From NCBI GenBank assembly GCA_943371025.1, contig CALRTC020000021.1:1-64000 (forward strand): DNA of 64,000 nucleotides. Direction: 5' to 3'. The notes under the pieces were generated by a model that saw only the letters and a list, made by a program, of their open reading frames with translations, made no database searches and had not been told where the DNA came from. How positions within the stretch are numbered: the first letter of the stretch is position 1; each line of letters begins with the position of its first letter. Positions 32,493 through 42,001 of the stretch are shown here, in pieces. Made by a program: the position numbers and the translations under genes. This DNA is from Niveispirillum sp943371025 (GTDB taxonomy: Bacteria; Pseudomonadota; Alphaproteobacteria; Azospirillales; Azospirillaceae).

Positions 32493-34976
32493 ATGGATGC
32501 CCGTTACCGTTCGCGTGAACTTGGCCGCAAGGCCGTCGATGTCGATGCGCTGAAACGCTCTTTCCTGGAATGGCTGGTCTATTCGGTCGGCAAGGATGCC
32601 AAGACGGCCACCCGCCGCGACTGGTTCGCCAGCGGTGCGCTTTCCGTGCGTGACCGGGTGGTCGATCGCTGGATGGACACGACGCGCGGCGTCTATGCCG
32701 CCGATGCCAAGCGCATCTACTATTTCTCCATGGAATTCCTGATCGGGCGGCTGTTGTCCAACAATCTGGCCAATCTGGGCCTGACGGAAGCCTGCCGGGA
32801 GGCCGTGGACCGCCTGGGCCTGCGGCTGGAGGAGGTGCTGGAAGCGGAGCCCGATCCTGCCCTGGGCAATGGTGGTCTGGGCCGTCTGGCCGCGTGCTTC
32901 CTGGACAGCATGGCGACGAAGAATCTGCCGGCCTATGGCTATGGAATCCGGTACGAATATGGGCTGTTCGAACAGCGTTTCGACAAGGGCTGGCAGGTCG
33001 AATATCCCGACAATTGGCTGCGCTTCGGCAATCCGTGGGAGTTCGCCCGGCCGGAAGTGCTCTATCCCATCCATTTCCATGGGCGCATCGAACGCCATGT
33101 CGATGCCACAGGCCGCGAACGCCAGCGCTGGGTCGATACGGAGACCGTGCAGGCCATGGCCTTTGACACGCCGGTCGTTGGTTTCGGTGGTGAAACGATC
33201 AATACATTGCGTCTCTGGTCGGCCCGCGCGACCAGCGATTTCGATTTCCACCGCTTCAATGACGGCGACTATATGAAGGCGGTGGAAAGCAAGGTCATGT
33301 CGGAGAATCTGTCGCGGGTGCTTTATCCCAACGACGCGACGGAGATGGGGCGCGAACTGCGCTTCAAGCAGGAATATTTCTTCACCAGTGCGTCCATCCA
33401 GGACATCCTGCGCCGCTATATGCAGCATCACCGCGATTTTGATGCGCTGCCCGAAAAGGCCGCGATCCAGTTGAACGACACGCATCCGGCCATCGGCATC
33501 GCCGAATTGATGCGCATCCTGATCGACATCCACGGGCTGGATTGGGACCGGGCCTGGGATCTGACACGCCGCACCTTCAGCTACACCAACCACACCCTGC
33601 TGCCGGAAGCGCTGGAGGCGTGGCCGGTGCGGATGGTGGAACGCATCCTGCCGCGGCACATGCAGATCATCTACGAGATCAATGCACAGTTCCTGGACGG
33701 TGCCCGGCATAGTTGCGATGCCGATACGATCCGCCGTCTGTCCCTGATTGACGAGAACGGGGACCGCCGCGTGCGTATGGGCGGTCTGGCCTTCCTGGGC
33801 AGCCACAAGGTCAATGGCGTGTCGGCCCTGCATACCGACCTGATGAAGAAGACGGTCTTTGCCGATTACCACCGGCAATTCCCCGACCGCATCACCAACA
33901 AGACCAACGGCATCACGCCGCGCCGCTGGCTGCACCAGGCCAATCCTGCCCTTTCCCGTCTGATCACCAGCCGCATCGGGGAAGGCTGGATCACCGACCT
34001 GGAGCAGCTGGCCACCTTGCGCGACCGGATTGATGATGAGGTCTTCTGCGAGGAATTCCGTCGGGCCAAGCGCCAGAACAAGAAGCGTCTGGCTGCCCAT
34101 GTCGCTCGCCATCTGCATATCGACATCGATGTCGACAGCCTGTTCGACGTGCAGGTCAAGCGCATCCATGAATATAAGCGACAGTTGCTGAACCTGTTGC
34201 AGACGGTGGCGCTCTATAATGAGATCCGGGAAAATCCGACCCGCGATTTCATGCCGGTCACCAAGATCATCGCCGGCAAGGCGGCGCCCGCCTATTATCA
34301 GGCGAAGCTGATCATCAAGCTGGCCAACGACATCGCAGCGGTCGTGAATAACGATCCGCTGGTACGTGGCCGTCTGAAGCTGGTCATGCTGCCCAACTAT
34401 AATGTCAGTCAGGCGGAGATCATCATGCCTGCCGCCGACCTGTCGGAGCAGATCTCCACGGCGGGGATGGAGGCGTCAGGCACCGGCAATATGAAGCTGG
34501 CACTGAACGGCGCCCTGACCATCGGCACGCTGGATGGGGCCAATATTGAAATCCGCGACCATGTCGGGGCCGACAATATCTTCATCTTCGGCCTGACAGC
34601 GGCGGAGGTCCATGATCTGCGCGAACGCGGCGCCTTTGATCCGCGACAGGTGGTGGGGGCCAACCCGCACCTGAAACTGGCGCTGGACCAGATCGGTTCC
34701 GGCTTCTTCAGTCCAGATGATCCGGGCCGTTTCCGCCCCATCGTTGACAGCCTGCTGACCGGTGACCATTTCCTGGTCACCGCGGATTTCGAGGATTACC
34801 GCAATGCCCACGCGGCGGCCGTGGCGCTGTACCGCAACCGTGCCGAATGGACGATGAAGGCTATCCTGAACACGGCGGGCATGGGCTGGTTCTCCTCCGA
34901 TCGCACGATCCTGGACTATGCCGCAGAAATCTGGCGGGTGACGCCCGTTCTGCCGCAGGCCGGCGAGGCGGATTGA
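32493..34976 (+). CDS. glgP: Glycogen/maltodextrin phosphorylase
   Basis: 827 residues. The PLP lysine is K668 in EASGTGNMKLALNGALTIGT; other marks are YGIRYEYGLFEQ, FTNHTLLPEAL-type YTNHTLLPEALEAW and KRIHEYKRQLLN. It releases glucose-1-phosphate from alpha-1,4-glucans. ATG at 32493 gives a typical length; earlier frames from TTG 32427 and GTG 32475 lack Shine-Dalgarno sequences. It stands alone; no other glg genes are adjacent. Confidence 0.95.
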   Translation: MDARYRSRELGRKAVDVDALKRSFLEWLVYSVGKDAKTATRRDWFASGALSVRDRVVDRWMDTTRGVYAADAKRIYYFSMEFLIGRLLSNNLANLGLTEACREAVDRLGLRLEEVLEAEPDPALGNGGLGRLAACFLDSMATKNLPAYGYGIRYEYGLFEQRFDKGWQVEYPDNWLRFGNPWEFARPEVLYPIHFHGRIERHVDATGRERQRWVDTETVQAMAFDTPVVGFGGETINTLRLWSARATSDFDFHRFNDGDYMKAVESKVMSENLSRVLYPNDATEMGRELRFKQEYFFTSASIQDILRRYMQHHRDFDALPEKAAIQLNDTHPAIGIAELMRILIDIHGLDWDRAWDLTRRTFSYTNHTLLPEALEAWPVRMVERILPRHMQIIYEINAQFLDGARHSCDADTIRRLSLIDENGDRRVRMGGLAFLGSHKVNGVSALHTDLMKKTVFADYHRQFPDRITNKTNGITPRRWLHQANPALSRLITSRIGEGWITDLEQLATLRDRIDDEVFCEEFRRAKRQNKKRLAAHVARHLHIDIDVDSLFDVQVKRIHEYKRQLLNLLQTVALYNEIRENPTRDFMPVTKIIAGKAAPAYYQAKLIIKLANDIAAVVNNDPLVRGRLKLVMLPNYNVSQAEIIMPAADLSEQISTAGMEASGTGNMKLALNGALTIGTLDGANIEIRDHVGADNIFIFGLTAAEVHDLRERGAFDPRQVVGANPHLKLALDQIGSGFFSPDDPGRFRPIVDSLLTGDHFLVTADFEDYRNAHAAAVALYRNRAEWTMKAILNTAGMGWFSSDRTILDYAAEIWRVTPVLPQAGEAD

Positions 34977-35039
34977 AGCACGGGCAGGGGGTGCGGGGGC
35001 GGCAGCAGGATCTGCCCGCACCCCGTTCCTGGTTCGGCG

Positions 35040-36149
35040 TCAGTTGGTGCGCTTCAGTCGCGTGCCCAGTTCCGGCCGCTCGTTCTCGTATTGGTACTGG
35101 AAAGATTGCTGCAGCGTGACCAGTTCGCCCGGTGCGCCGACTGCGGCCGTCGGCTGATAACGCCATTTGGAAATGGCATCCATGGCCAGGGCCGCGAATT
35201 GCGGGTTGCCCGACTTTTCAAGCACCTTGGTTTCTTTCACCTTTCCATCGGCTGTGGAGACCTTGAATTCCACCTTGGCGACGCCCGACAGCGCCAGGCG
35301 CGGCGCACCGGGCATGTCCGGGGCTTCGCGGAACAGGGGCCTGATCTCCCCTTCCGGCACGGGCAAACCCCGTGTGGCCTCCACCATCCGGTCTTCCAGC
35401 TCATGATCCCCGCGCCGGTAGGCGATATAGGCCAGCAGTCCATATGTCTTGCGCAGGACCGCCTGGGATTCGGCGACCTGGGTCCCGGCCGCACGGCGGA
35501 CAATATCCTCGAACAGCGGTACCGCTTCGTCCTTGCGGCCGGCTTCCAGTGTCAGCAGGGCCTGTTCATAATCGACATTCAGGCGCAGCACATGGTCAGG
35601 CGCCAATTTGGAGGTCACGGCGGAGGCCCGATCCAGGTAGGACCGCGTCACGACAATATCCTGCACCCGCTTCACGGCGCGGGCCTGATCCAGCAGGGCG
35701 CCCAGATGGCCCAGCGAATCCTCCCCAAAATTGCGGCTGTACAGGCTGATGACCCGGTCGCGTGTCGCCTGTGCCGGCTCAAACTCCCCGATGCGGGTCT
35801 GGGCCATGGCCAGCTGTTCATAAAGGGGAATGGTGGTGACATCGCCCTCCGGTACGTGCTTTTCCAATGCGGCGATGGCCCGGCGGATGACGGCTGGCGT
35901 CGCTTTCAGGTCGTTGCGCTGCAGAAAAATGTCGAGCGCGTTCAACAGCAATCGCTGATGTGACGCCGCCTTGTATGTCGGCGTCTGCTCGTACAGTTCT
36001 GTGGCCTGCCAGGCCATGTCGAAGGCATCTTTCAGCTTGCCCTCGTTCATCAGGGCGACGGAGGCCTTGTTGGCTTCCTGCCACGTCATGGCGGATGCTG
36101 CGGGGGCCATCGACAACGCCAGCAACAATGCAAACCCGTACACCCGCAT
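35040..36149 (-). CDS. TPR protein with TonB-type C-terminal domain, paralogue 1
   Basis: 369 residues: signal peptide (ALLLALSMAPAASA), TPR-like helices (VALMNEGKLKDAFDMAWQATELYE; AMAQTRIGEFEPAQATRDRV) and a C-terminal TonB_C-like domain (VKETKVLEKSGNPQFAALAM, ISKWRYQP). There is no membrane anchor after the signal, so it is periplasmic. It is about 50% similar along its whole length to the next gene. TonB-like domains bind outer-membrane receptors or peptidoglycan; its role is unknown. It is downstream of paralogue 2 in the same direction. Confidence 0.9.
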   Translation of the reverse strand: MRVYGFALLLALSMAPAASAMTWQEANKASVALMNEGKLKDAFDMAWQATELYEQTPTYKAASHQRLLLNALDIFLQRNDLKATPAVIRRAIAALEKHVPEGDVTTIPLYEQLAMAQTRIGEFEPAQATRDRVISLYSRNFGEDSLGHLGALLDQARAVKRVQDIVVTRSYLDRASAVTSKLAPDHVLRLNVDYEQALLTLEAGRKDEAVPLFEDIVRRAAGTQVAESQAVLRKTYGLLAYIAYRRGDHELEDRMVEATRGLPVPEGEIRPLFREAPDMPGAPRLALSGVAKVEFKVSTADGKVKETKVLEKSGNPQFAALAMDAISKWRYQPTAAVGAPGELVTLQQSFQYQYENERPELGTRLKRTN

Positions 36150-36216
36150 CGCTTCCCCCCGTTTGGATTGTGGGTGGAAACATATTATCAGTAGGGGGCA
36201 AACGACAACAGGCTTA

Positions 36217-36245
36217 CCACCGGTGGCATGAGATGCCGCCGGTGG
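36217..36245 (-). terminator. Hairpin between the tandem TPR-TonB paralogues
   Basis: A 13-bp inverted repeat, CCACCGGTGGCAT / ATGCCGCCGGTGG (one mismatch), with a 3-nt loop lies 32 nt after the stop of paralogue 2. It has no U tract, so it may be a factor-dependent terminator or stabilising hairpin. Confidence 0.45.
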
Positions 36246-36276
36246 ATCGCGTCAGGATCGTCTTTGCCGGATTTGA

Positions 36277-37344
36277 TCAGCTGGACAGGTTGGAGAAGCT
36301 CTGCCGGACGGAAATCACCGTACCCGTGGCACCCGCGGGGGATGTCGGCTGGAAACGCCAGTTCAGGGCCTCCTTGCTCATAAGCGCGACATAGGTCGGG
36401 CTGCCCGAGCTTTCGATCAGGCGGACATCCTTCACCCGGCCGTCCGAGGTGGAGATGCGCAGCTCAACCGTGGCCGAACCGGCGACGGAACTGTCATTGA
36501 TTTCCGGCACCGAACGGAACAGGGGCTGCGGCCCGCCGGGATGGGGCGGAAGGCCACGCGTGGCCTCCACCATCTGGTCCTCCATCTGCGGGTCGCCCTG
36601 GCGATGGGCGATGAAGGCCAGCATGCCATAGGCGTCACGGGCCACTGCGCGGGCCGCCTCGCTGTCCGACTGCCGCCCCTGCCGCGCGATGGCGCGCAAC
36701 TGGCTGCCGGCTGCATTGTCGCGGCCGGCCTCCACGGCGATCATCGCCTGCTCGAACTCCACCTGCAGGCGGATCGGATGCGTTGGCGCCAGTTCCTTGG
36801 TCAGGCCGTCAATCCGGTCCAGATAGCGCTGGGCCGTCGCCGGGTCCTGCGCAGCCTTTGCCGACCGCACGACATCCAGTTGGGCATTGATGCTGCCCAC
36901 GGAATTCGCGCCGAAGTTCTTTTCGTATATCGCTGCGACCCGCTCATGCACGGCTTTGGCCTTGGCATGGTCGCCAATGGCCTGATACGCCTTCGCCAAC
37001 TGATCGTTCAGCGCGATGGTGGTCGGGTCACCGTCGGGGACATGCCGCCCTATGGCGGCCAGGGCCCGCGTCAACATTTCGGGCGTCTTCGCCTTGTTCT
37101 GCGTTTGCAGGAAAATATCCGCGGCATTCAGCAGAAGCTTCTCATGGTCGCCGGCCTTGTAGGTGGGCGACTTCTCATAGATCTCCGCCGCCTGCCAAGC
37201 CATGTCGAAAGCCTGCTGAAGCTTTCCTTCCTTCATCAAGGCCACAGAAGCCTTGTTCGCCTCCTGCCATGTCGTCGCTGCCTGAACGGGCGCGGCAAGC
37301 AGTAGAGCGCAAGCTGCCATCGGGATCAATTTCGTTGCAAACAT
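36277..37344 (-). CDS. TPR protein with TonB-type C-terminal domain, paralogue 2
   Basis: 355 residues, ATG 37344 with GGAGG 5 nt upstream. Signal peptide (IPMAACALLLAAPVQA), then near-identical blocks to paralogue 1 (TWQEANKASVALM, GKLQQAFDMAWQAAEIYE, GLPPHPGG vs GLPVPEGE) and the same C-terminal domain (GRVKDVRLIESSGSPTYVAL, ALNWRFQP). The two arose by tandem duplication. They are separated by 127 nt that includes a hairpin. A third, unduplicated partner such as ExbB/ExbD is not present. Confidence 0.9.
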   Translation of the reverse strand: MFATKLIPMAACALLLAAPVQAATTWQEANKASVALMKEGKLQQAFDMAWQAAEIYEKSPTYKAGDHEKLLLNAADIFLQTQNKAKTPEMLTRALAAIGRHVPDGDPTTIALNDQLAKAYQAIGDHAKAKAVHERVAAIYEKNFGANSVGSINAQLDVVRSAKAAQDPATAQRYLDRIDGLTKELAPTHPIRLQVEFEQAMIAVEAGRDNAAGSQLRAIARQGRQSDSEAARAVARDAYGMLAFIAHRQGDPQMEDQMVEATRGLPPHPGGPQPLFRSVPEINDSSVAGSATVELRISTSDGRVKDVRLIESSGSPTYVALMSKEALNWRFQPTSPAGATGTVISVRQSFSNLSS

Positions 37345-37826
37345 GCAACCTCCGGCGAATGTCAAGTAACATCTGCAAGGGAACGTACGCTCTTTGCTGC
37401 CACGGCTCAAGACTTGAAAAGTTTGTCATTGGTGGTTTCTTGTCTTGGCGGGATTTTCTTTGCGAATGGTCATGGCGCCGCGTCCTGCGCCCGGCGCTGC
37501 CCAGCCCTGTGCAGGCCGTTGACGATTTCGCTGGTGCAGGATGCGGCGTGCCTGCATATTCCGGCCCGTACCGAGTGGCTGTGGGGCCCCCGGTGGCTAG
37601 CCATGCCACCACAAAGATACGCCCCGTATGATTGATGTCGGGTCGTGTCGCCGCCCATCTTCCGAGATGGCGCTGCCCTTCGCTTTCCGAACAAGTCGAG
37701 CCGCTCAAGCGCAACCGTCGGCGCCGGGATGATCCCGTCGTTCGATACCCCTTGCGCTCCCTGACCCGCCAATCCTGTGGTTCGGCGGCGGGCGGAGCGT
37801 TCGTCTGTTCGAAGAAAGTCTGTTCC
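37345..37826. other. 482-nt region: promoters and long leader of the helicase gene
   Basis: The stretch between the divergent TPR-TonB gene and the DEAD-box helicase contains no protein-like frame on either strand, although several shadows are open. The helicase probably has a long 5' leader here, as cold-shock helicases often do; I found no specific riboswitch or CSD-box motif. Confidence 0.5.
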
Positions 37827-39539
37827 TTGACCATTTCCTTTATCGATCTCGCCCTTCCCGAACACCTGATGCAGGCTGTTGCCGAGCTGGGCTACACTAC
37901 CCCCACCCCCATCCAGGCCCAGGCCATCCCGGCCGCCCTGAACGGCCAGGACGTTGTTGCCTCGGCCAATACCGGCACCGGCAAGACGGCGGCCTTCGTG
38001 CTGCCCGCGCTGGCACGTATCGCCGCCTCGCCGCGTCAGGCCGGTTCCTGGGGCCCGCGCGTCCTGGTGCTGACCCCGACCCGCGAACTGGCCAGCCAGG
38101 TGCTGGAGCAGGTGCGCGTCCTGTCGAAGTTCGGCCGCATCCAGACCGGTTCGGTGCTGGGCGGCATGCCCTATCGCGCCCAGATCGAGATGCTGCGCCG
38201 CCGCGCCGACCTGATCGTCGCCACGCCGGGCCGTCTGATCGACCATCTGGAAAACGGCAAGGTCGACCTGACCTGTGTCGAGATGCTGGTGCTGGACGAA
38301 GCCGACCGCATGCTGGACATGGGTTTCCGCGACGCGGTGGAGCAGATCTCCAGCGCCTGCCCGGCTGAACGCCAGACCCTGCTGTTCACCGCCACGCTGG
38401 ACCGCACGGCGGAAAAGCTGGCCAATGCCCTGACCAAGGACCCGGTCCGCGTCGATGTGGCCGGCAAGGCCGTGACCAACACCTCCATCGAGCAGCGCTG
38501 GCTGCGCGCCGACGGGCTGGACCATAAGCACAAGCTGCTGGGCCGCCTGCTGGAAGATGAGGCCTTCGCCAAGGGCATCGTGTTCATGGCCACCAAGGCC
38601 GATTGCGATGTGATGGCTGATAACCTGTCCGAACAGGGCCACCGCGCCATGCCGCTGCATGGCGACATGCAGCAGCGCGAGCGTAACCGCGTGGTGCAGT
38701 GGCTGCGTGACGGCCGCATCAATGTGCTGGTCGCCACCGACGTTGCCGCCCGCGGCATCGATATTTCCGACCTGTCGCACGTCATCAATTTCGATCTGCC
38801 GCGCGTGGCGGAAGATTACGTGCACCGTATCGGCCGTACCGGCCGCGCCGGCGCCACGGGCATTTCCTACAGCCTGTTCACCCGTCATGACCGCAATCTG
38901 GTCCGTGCGATCGAGCAGTATACGGGCCAGCCGCATATGCAGACGACCCTGCCGGGTCTGGAGCCGATGCCGGAGCCGGAGCGCAGCAAGTTCCGTCCCG
39001 CCGGCGGCAAGCCGTTCGGCGCCCGCAGCAATCAAGCTGGCAAGCCCTATGGCAACAAGGGCGGCTATGGCGGCCAGCGCCGTGAAGGCGGCTGGGGTGG
39101 TGAGCGTCGTGAAGGCGGCTATCAGGGCGGTGAACGCCGTGAGGGCTTCCAGGGCGGCGAGCGTCGCGAGGGTGGTTTCCGCGCCGAGCGCCGCGATGGC
39201 GCCGTTCAGGGCGAACAGCGTTCGCAGAGCGAGCGTCTGGGCGGCTTCCAGGGCGAAGGCCAGCATCAGGGCGGCGAACGCCCGCAGCGCGCCTGGGCGC
39301 CGGATGTCAGCCCCGTGGCCGGTGAAGCCCGTGGCCCGCACCCGCACAAGGCCAACCCGTACAAGCCGCATGCCGGCAAGGGCCGTCCCCACGGCCATGG
39401 CGGCGAAGGCCGCGCCGACTTCCGCGGTGATGCCGGTCAGGCCGGTGAAAAGCGCCGGGAATTCCGCGGCGAGCGTCAGGGCGAAGCCCGGGCGGAGGGT
39501 GGTGCCACCCCGACGCGCCGTCCGTTCCGCCAGGGTTGA
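37827..39539 (+). CDS. DEAD-box RNA helicase, RhlE-like
   Basis: 570 residues. Start TTG 37827 (MTISFIDLALPEHLMQAV), the usual RhlE start, with AGAAAG about 9 nt upstream. Motifs: Q motif (YTTPTPIQAQAIP), I ANTGTGKT, Ia PTREL, Ib TPGR, II DEAD, III present as TATL rather than SAT, V TDVAARGID and VI HRIGRTGRAG. The C-terminal 190 residues are a basic, Gly/Arg-rich tail with repeats of GGERREGG-type units (residues about 410-470). It unwinds RNA in ribosome assembly or mRNA turnover. Followed by a strong terminator. Confidence 0.94.
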   Translation: MTISFIDLALPEHLMQAVAELGYTTPTPIQAQAIPAALNGQDVVASANTGTGKTAAFVLPALARIAASPRQAGSWGPRVLVLTPTRELASQVLEQVRVLSKFGRIQTGSVLGGMPYRAQIEMLRRRADLIVATPGRLIDHLENGKVDLTCVEMLVLDEADRMLDMGFRDAVEQISSACPAERQTLLFTATLDRTAEKLANALTKDPVRVDVAGKAVTNTSIEQRWLRADGLDHKHKLLGRLLEDEAFAKGIVFMATKADCDVMADNLSEQGHRAMPLHGDMQQRERNRVVQWLRDGRINVLVATDVAARGIDISDLSHVINFDLPRVAEDYVHRIGRTGRAGATGISYSLFTRHDRNLVRAIEQYTGQPHMQTTLPGLEPMPEPERSKFRPAGGKPFGARSNQAGKPYGNKGGYGGQRREGGWGGERREGGYQGGERREGFQGGERREGGFRAERRDGAVQGEQRSQSERLGGFQGEGQHQGGERPQRAWAPDVSPVAGEARGPHPHKANPYKPHAGKGRPHGHGGEGRADFRGDAGQAGEKRREFRGERQGEARAEGGATPTRRPFRQG

Positions 39540-39550
39540 TACCTGAAAAT

Positions 39551-39590
39551 AAAGCCCCTCTCCCGCCGCCGGTCGGGGGAGGGGCTTTTT
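39551..39590 (+). terminator. Rho-independent terminator of the helicase gene
   Basis: A 15-bp stem, AAAGCCCCTCTCCCG / CGGGGGAGGGGCTTT (one mismatch), with CCGCCGGT loop is followed by TTTTTCA. It is 12 nt after the stop codon. Confidence 0.92.
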
Positions 39591-39659
39591 CATTTCCTGT
39601 TTGGACCGGCTTCCGCTAATTCACCAACGCCCGCCGTTCCGTTTGAAGAGCAAGCGTCC

Positions 39660-41276
39660 ATGCCCGACAATATCCTTGAAGCCGAAGTCGCCAAGCGCCG
39701 TACCTTCGCCATCATCGCGCACCCCGATGCGGGTAAGACGACGCTGACGGAAAAGCTGCTGCTGTTCGGCGGGGCCATTCAGATGGCGGGGGCGGTGAAG
39801 GCGCGCGGCGAGCAGCGGCGTGCCCGGTCCGACTGGATGAAGGTGGAGCGGGAACGCGGCATTTCCGTCACCGCGTCGGTGATGAATTTCGATTATGCCG
39901 GCCGCACCTTCAACTTGGTCGACACGCCGGGCCACGAAGACTTTTCCGAAGACACCTATCGCACGCTGACCGCCGTGGACAGCGCCGTCATGGTCATCGA
40001 CGCCGCAAAGGGCATCGAAAGCCAGACGCGCAAGCTGTTCGAGGTCTGCCGCATGCGCGACGTGCCCATCGTCACCTTCGTCAACAAGATGGACCGCGAG
40101 GCGCGCGACCCGTTCGAACTGATGGACGAGGTGGAGCGCGACCTGCAGCTTGAAGTGACGCCCGCCTCCTGGCCCATTGGCTCCGGTTCGGATTTCCGCG
40201 GCTGTTATGACCTGATCCGCGACCGGCTGATCCTGATGGACCGCCGTTCGGGCGATGTGATGACGGACGGGATCGAATGCCACGGCATCGACGATCCCAA
40301 GATCGATGAACTGATCCCCGCCGACCAGGCCGCCAAGCTGCGCGAGGATGTGGCGATGGTGCGGGAACTGTGCCCGCCCTTCAACCTGGAGACCTACCGC
40401 GAGGGGCACCAGACGCCGGTCTTCTTCGGCTCCGCCATCAATAATTTCGGCGTGCGCGAGCTGCTGCTGGGGCTGGCGGAATATGCCCCGCCGCCGCGCC
40501 ACCAGAAGGCCGATGGCCGCATGGTGGAACCGGAAGAGGGCAAGGTCACGGGCTTTGTGTTCAAGGTCCAGGCCAACATGGACCCCAACCATCGCGACCG
40601 CATCGCCTTTTTCCGCCTCTGCTCCGGCCATTTCAAGCGTGGAACCAAGCTGAAGCATATGCGCAGCGGCAAGATCCTGGCCGTCAACAATGCCGTGCTG
40701 TTCCTGGCCCGCGACCGTGAACTGGCCGAGGATGCGTTCCCCGGCGACATTATCGGCATTCCCAACCATGGCACCCTGCGCATCGGCGACACACTGACCG
40801 AGGGGGAGGATCTGCGCTATACGGGCGTGCCCAGCTTCGCGCCCGAACTGTTGCAGCGTGTGCGCCTGGATGATCCGATGAAGGTGAAGCACCTGCGCAA
40901 GGCGCTGGAGCATTTCGCCGAGGAGGGGGCGAGCCAGGTGTTCAAGCCTGTCGTCGGTGCCGACTGGGTCGTCGGCGTCGTCGGGCAGTTGCAGTTCGAG
41001 GTGCTGGCTGCGCGCATCGAGGCCGAATATGGCATGAAGGCCCGGTTCGAAACGGCGGGTTACGACGCCGCCCGCTGGGTGGAAAGCGATGATCCGATTG
41101 CGCTGAAGAACTTCATCGACAGCCGTCGGGCCGACATCGCCGAAGACCATGACGGCGCCCTGGTCTATCTGGCCCGCAATGGCTGGCAGTTGAACCGCGC
41201 GCAGGAGGATTTCCCCGAACTGCGCTTCCTGAAGACGCGCGAGCAGAACAAGAGCGTGACGACGGTGGCGGCCTGA
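39660..41276 (+). CDS. prfC: Peptide chain release factor 3
   Basis: 538 residues, translational GTPase. G1 AHPDAGKTTLTEKLL, G2 region RGISVTASVMNFDY, G3 DTPGHEDFSEDTYRT, G4 NKMDREARDP. The EDFSED segment separates RF3 from EF-G. It recycles RF1/RF2 from ribosomes after termination. ATG at 39660. It stands between two terminator-like hairpins and is therefore probably monocistronic. Confidence 0.97.
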   Translation: MPDNILEAEVAKRRTFAIIAHPDAGKTTLTEKLLLFGGAIQMAGAVKARGEQRRARSDWMKVERERGISVTASVMNFDYAGRTFNLVDTPGHEDFSEDTYRTLTAVDSAVMVIDAAKGIESQTRKLFEVCRMRDVPIVTFVNKMDREARDPFELMDEVERDLQLEVTPASWPIGSGSDFRGCYDLIRDRLILMDRRSGDVMTDGIECHGIDDPKIDELIPADQAAKLREDVAMVRELCPPFNLETYREGHQTPVFFGSAINNFGVRELLLGLAEYAPPPRHQKADGRMVEPEEGKVTGFVFKVQANMDPNHRDRIAFFRLCSGHFKRGTKLKHMRSGKILAVNNAVLFLARDRELAEDAFPGDIIGIPNHGTLRIGDTLTEGEDLRYTGVPSFAPELLQRVRLDDPMKVKHLRKALEHFAEEGASQVFKPVVGADWVVGVVGQLQFEVLAARIEAEYGMKARFETAGYDAARWVESDDPIALKNFIDSRRADIAEDHDGALVYLARNGWQLNRAQEDFPELRFLKTREQNKSVTTVAA

Positions 41277-41299
41277 TCGGGCCGCCATGATGCATCCTG

Positions 41300-41377
41300 T
41301 CAAAGCACGTTCAGCAGATACAGAATGATAATGATAGGGATGGGAATCCCCAGGGCCCAAAGCAGGATGCCGCGCAT
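41300..41377 (-). CDS. 25-residue hydrophobic membrane peptide
   Basis: ATG at 41377 (minus strand) preceded by TGGAGAAACGAT, a good GGAG at 8-nt spacing; TGA at 41300-41302. The product begins MRGILLWALG, continues IPIPIIIILYLL and ends NVL: one membrane-spanning helix with two prolines. I recall peptides with nearly this sequence (MRGxLLWxxGIPIPIIIL) in many proteobacteria, annotated only as hypothetical, so it is likely a real conserved small membrane protein. It is convergent with prfC, ends 24 nt after the prfC stop. Confidence 0.75.
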   Translation of the reverse strand: MRGILLWALGIPIPIIIILYLLNVL

Positions 41378-41524
41378 ATCGTTTCTCCATTGACCAGGGT
41401 TGGTCACCTGAAGAGAACGGCGCCAAGGGCAAATGGTTCACTTGCCCGGTGATGAAAGCTGTACCAATCCCGGTCCGGGCCTGAAGGATCGGGTGGACAC
41501 CGGACCGGCGACCACCCGCAATTC

Positions 41525-42001
41525 CTATCGCGCGGCGATGCTGACCGTGATCGTGTCGCCATAGCTGCCGGCCAGCGCCTGGGCCTTGGCCGGCAGGCTG
41601 ACCTTGAAGGATTTGGTCGAGACGGTCTTCTTGGCACTGGTCCGGGTCAGGACGACCGGCGTGGTGAGCGACCGCGTGCCCGAATTGTCATACTGCACCG
41701 TATAGGGTGCCCGTGCGCCGCCTTCATTCACCAGGGCACCGGCGTTGGCCGAAGACAGGGTGATGGTGAAGCCGTTGCCGCGGTTGCACTTTTCCCCGAC
41801 CGATCCGATGGTCAGACCGGAATTGCCCTTCACGATGTCGACATTGGTGACGGTCTGCGTCACCACGACGTAACAGATGCTTTCCATGCTGCCCCGAAGG
41901 GCAACGCCGCCACTGGCCGCCGACTGCGCTGGCAATGTCGCGGCCAAGGGCAGCAGGGCGCAGACAAGCGCTCGCCCCACGCCGCATGTCCATTGTCTCA
42001 T
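41525..42001 (-). CDS. Secreted beta-sandwich protein (spore-coat-U/pilin-like), paralogue 1
   Basis: 158 residues: signal peptide (RALVCALLPLAATLPAQSAA), then ESICYVVVTQTV, GEKCNRGNGFTITLSSANAG, GGARAPYTVQY and LAGSYGDTITVSI. Two cysteines about 38 apart and the C-terminal strand resemble spore-coat protein U / chaperone-usher pilin-like folds. The protein at 45850-46359 shares KCNR, TLSSANAG and GARAPY, so they are paralogues. I chose the ATG at 42001; upstream frames encode no plausible signal. It is divergent from the sugar-oxidation operon. Confidence 0.75.
   Translation of the reverse strand: MRQWTCGVGRALVCALLPLAATLPAQSAASGGVALRGSMESICYVVVTQTVTNVDIVKGNSGLTIGSVGEKCNRGNGFTITLSSANAGALVNEGGARAPYTVQYDNSGTRSLTTPVVLTRTSAKKTVSTKSFKVSLPAKAQALAGSYGDTITVSIAAR

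Noticed and set aside
37175..37834. Minus-strand 219-codon frame upstream of paralogue 2
   Set aside because: It overlaps the signal peptide of paralogue 2 out of frame and has a random Arg/Pro/Ala composition.
37470..39593. 707-codon minus-strand frame over the helicase
   Set aside because: The sense frame has all DEAD-box motifs; the antisense frame only reflects GC-rich codon bias.
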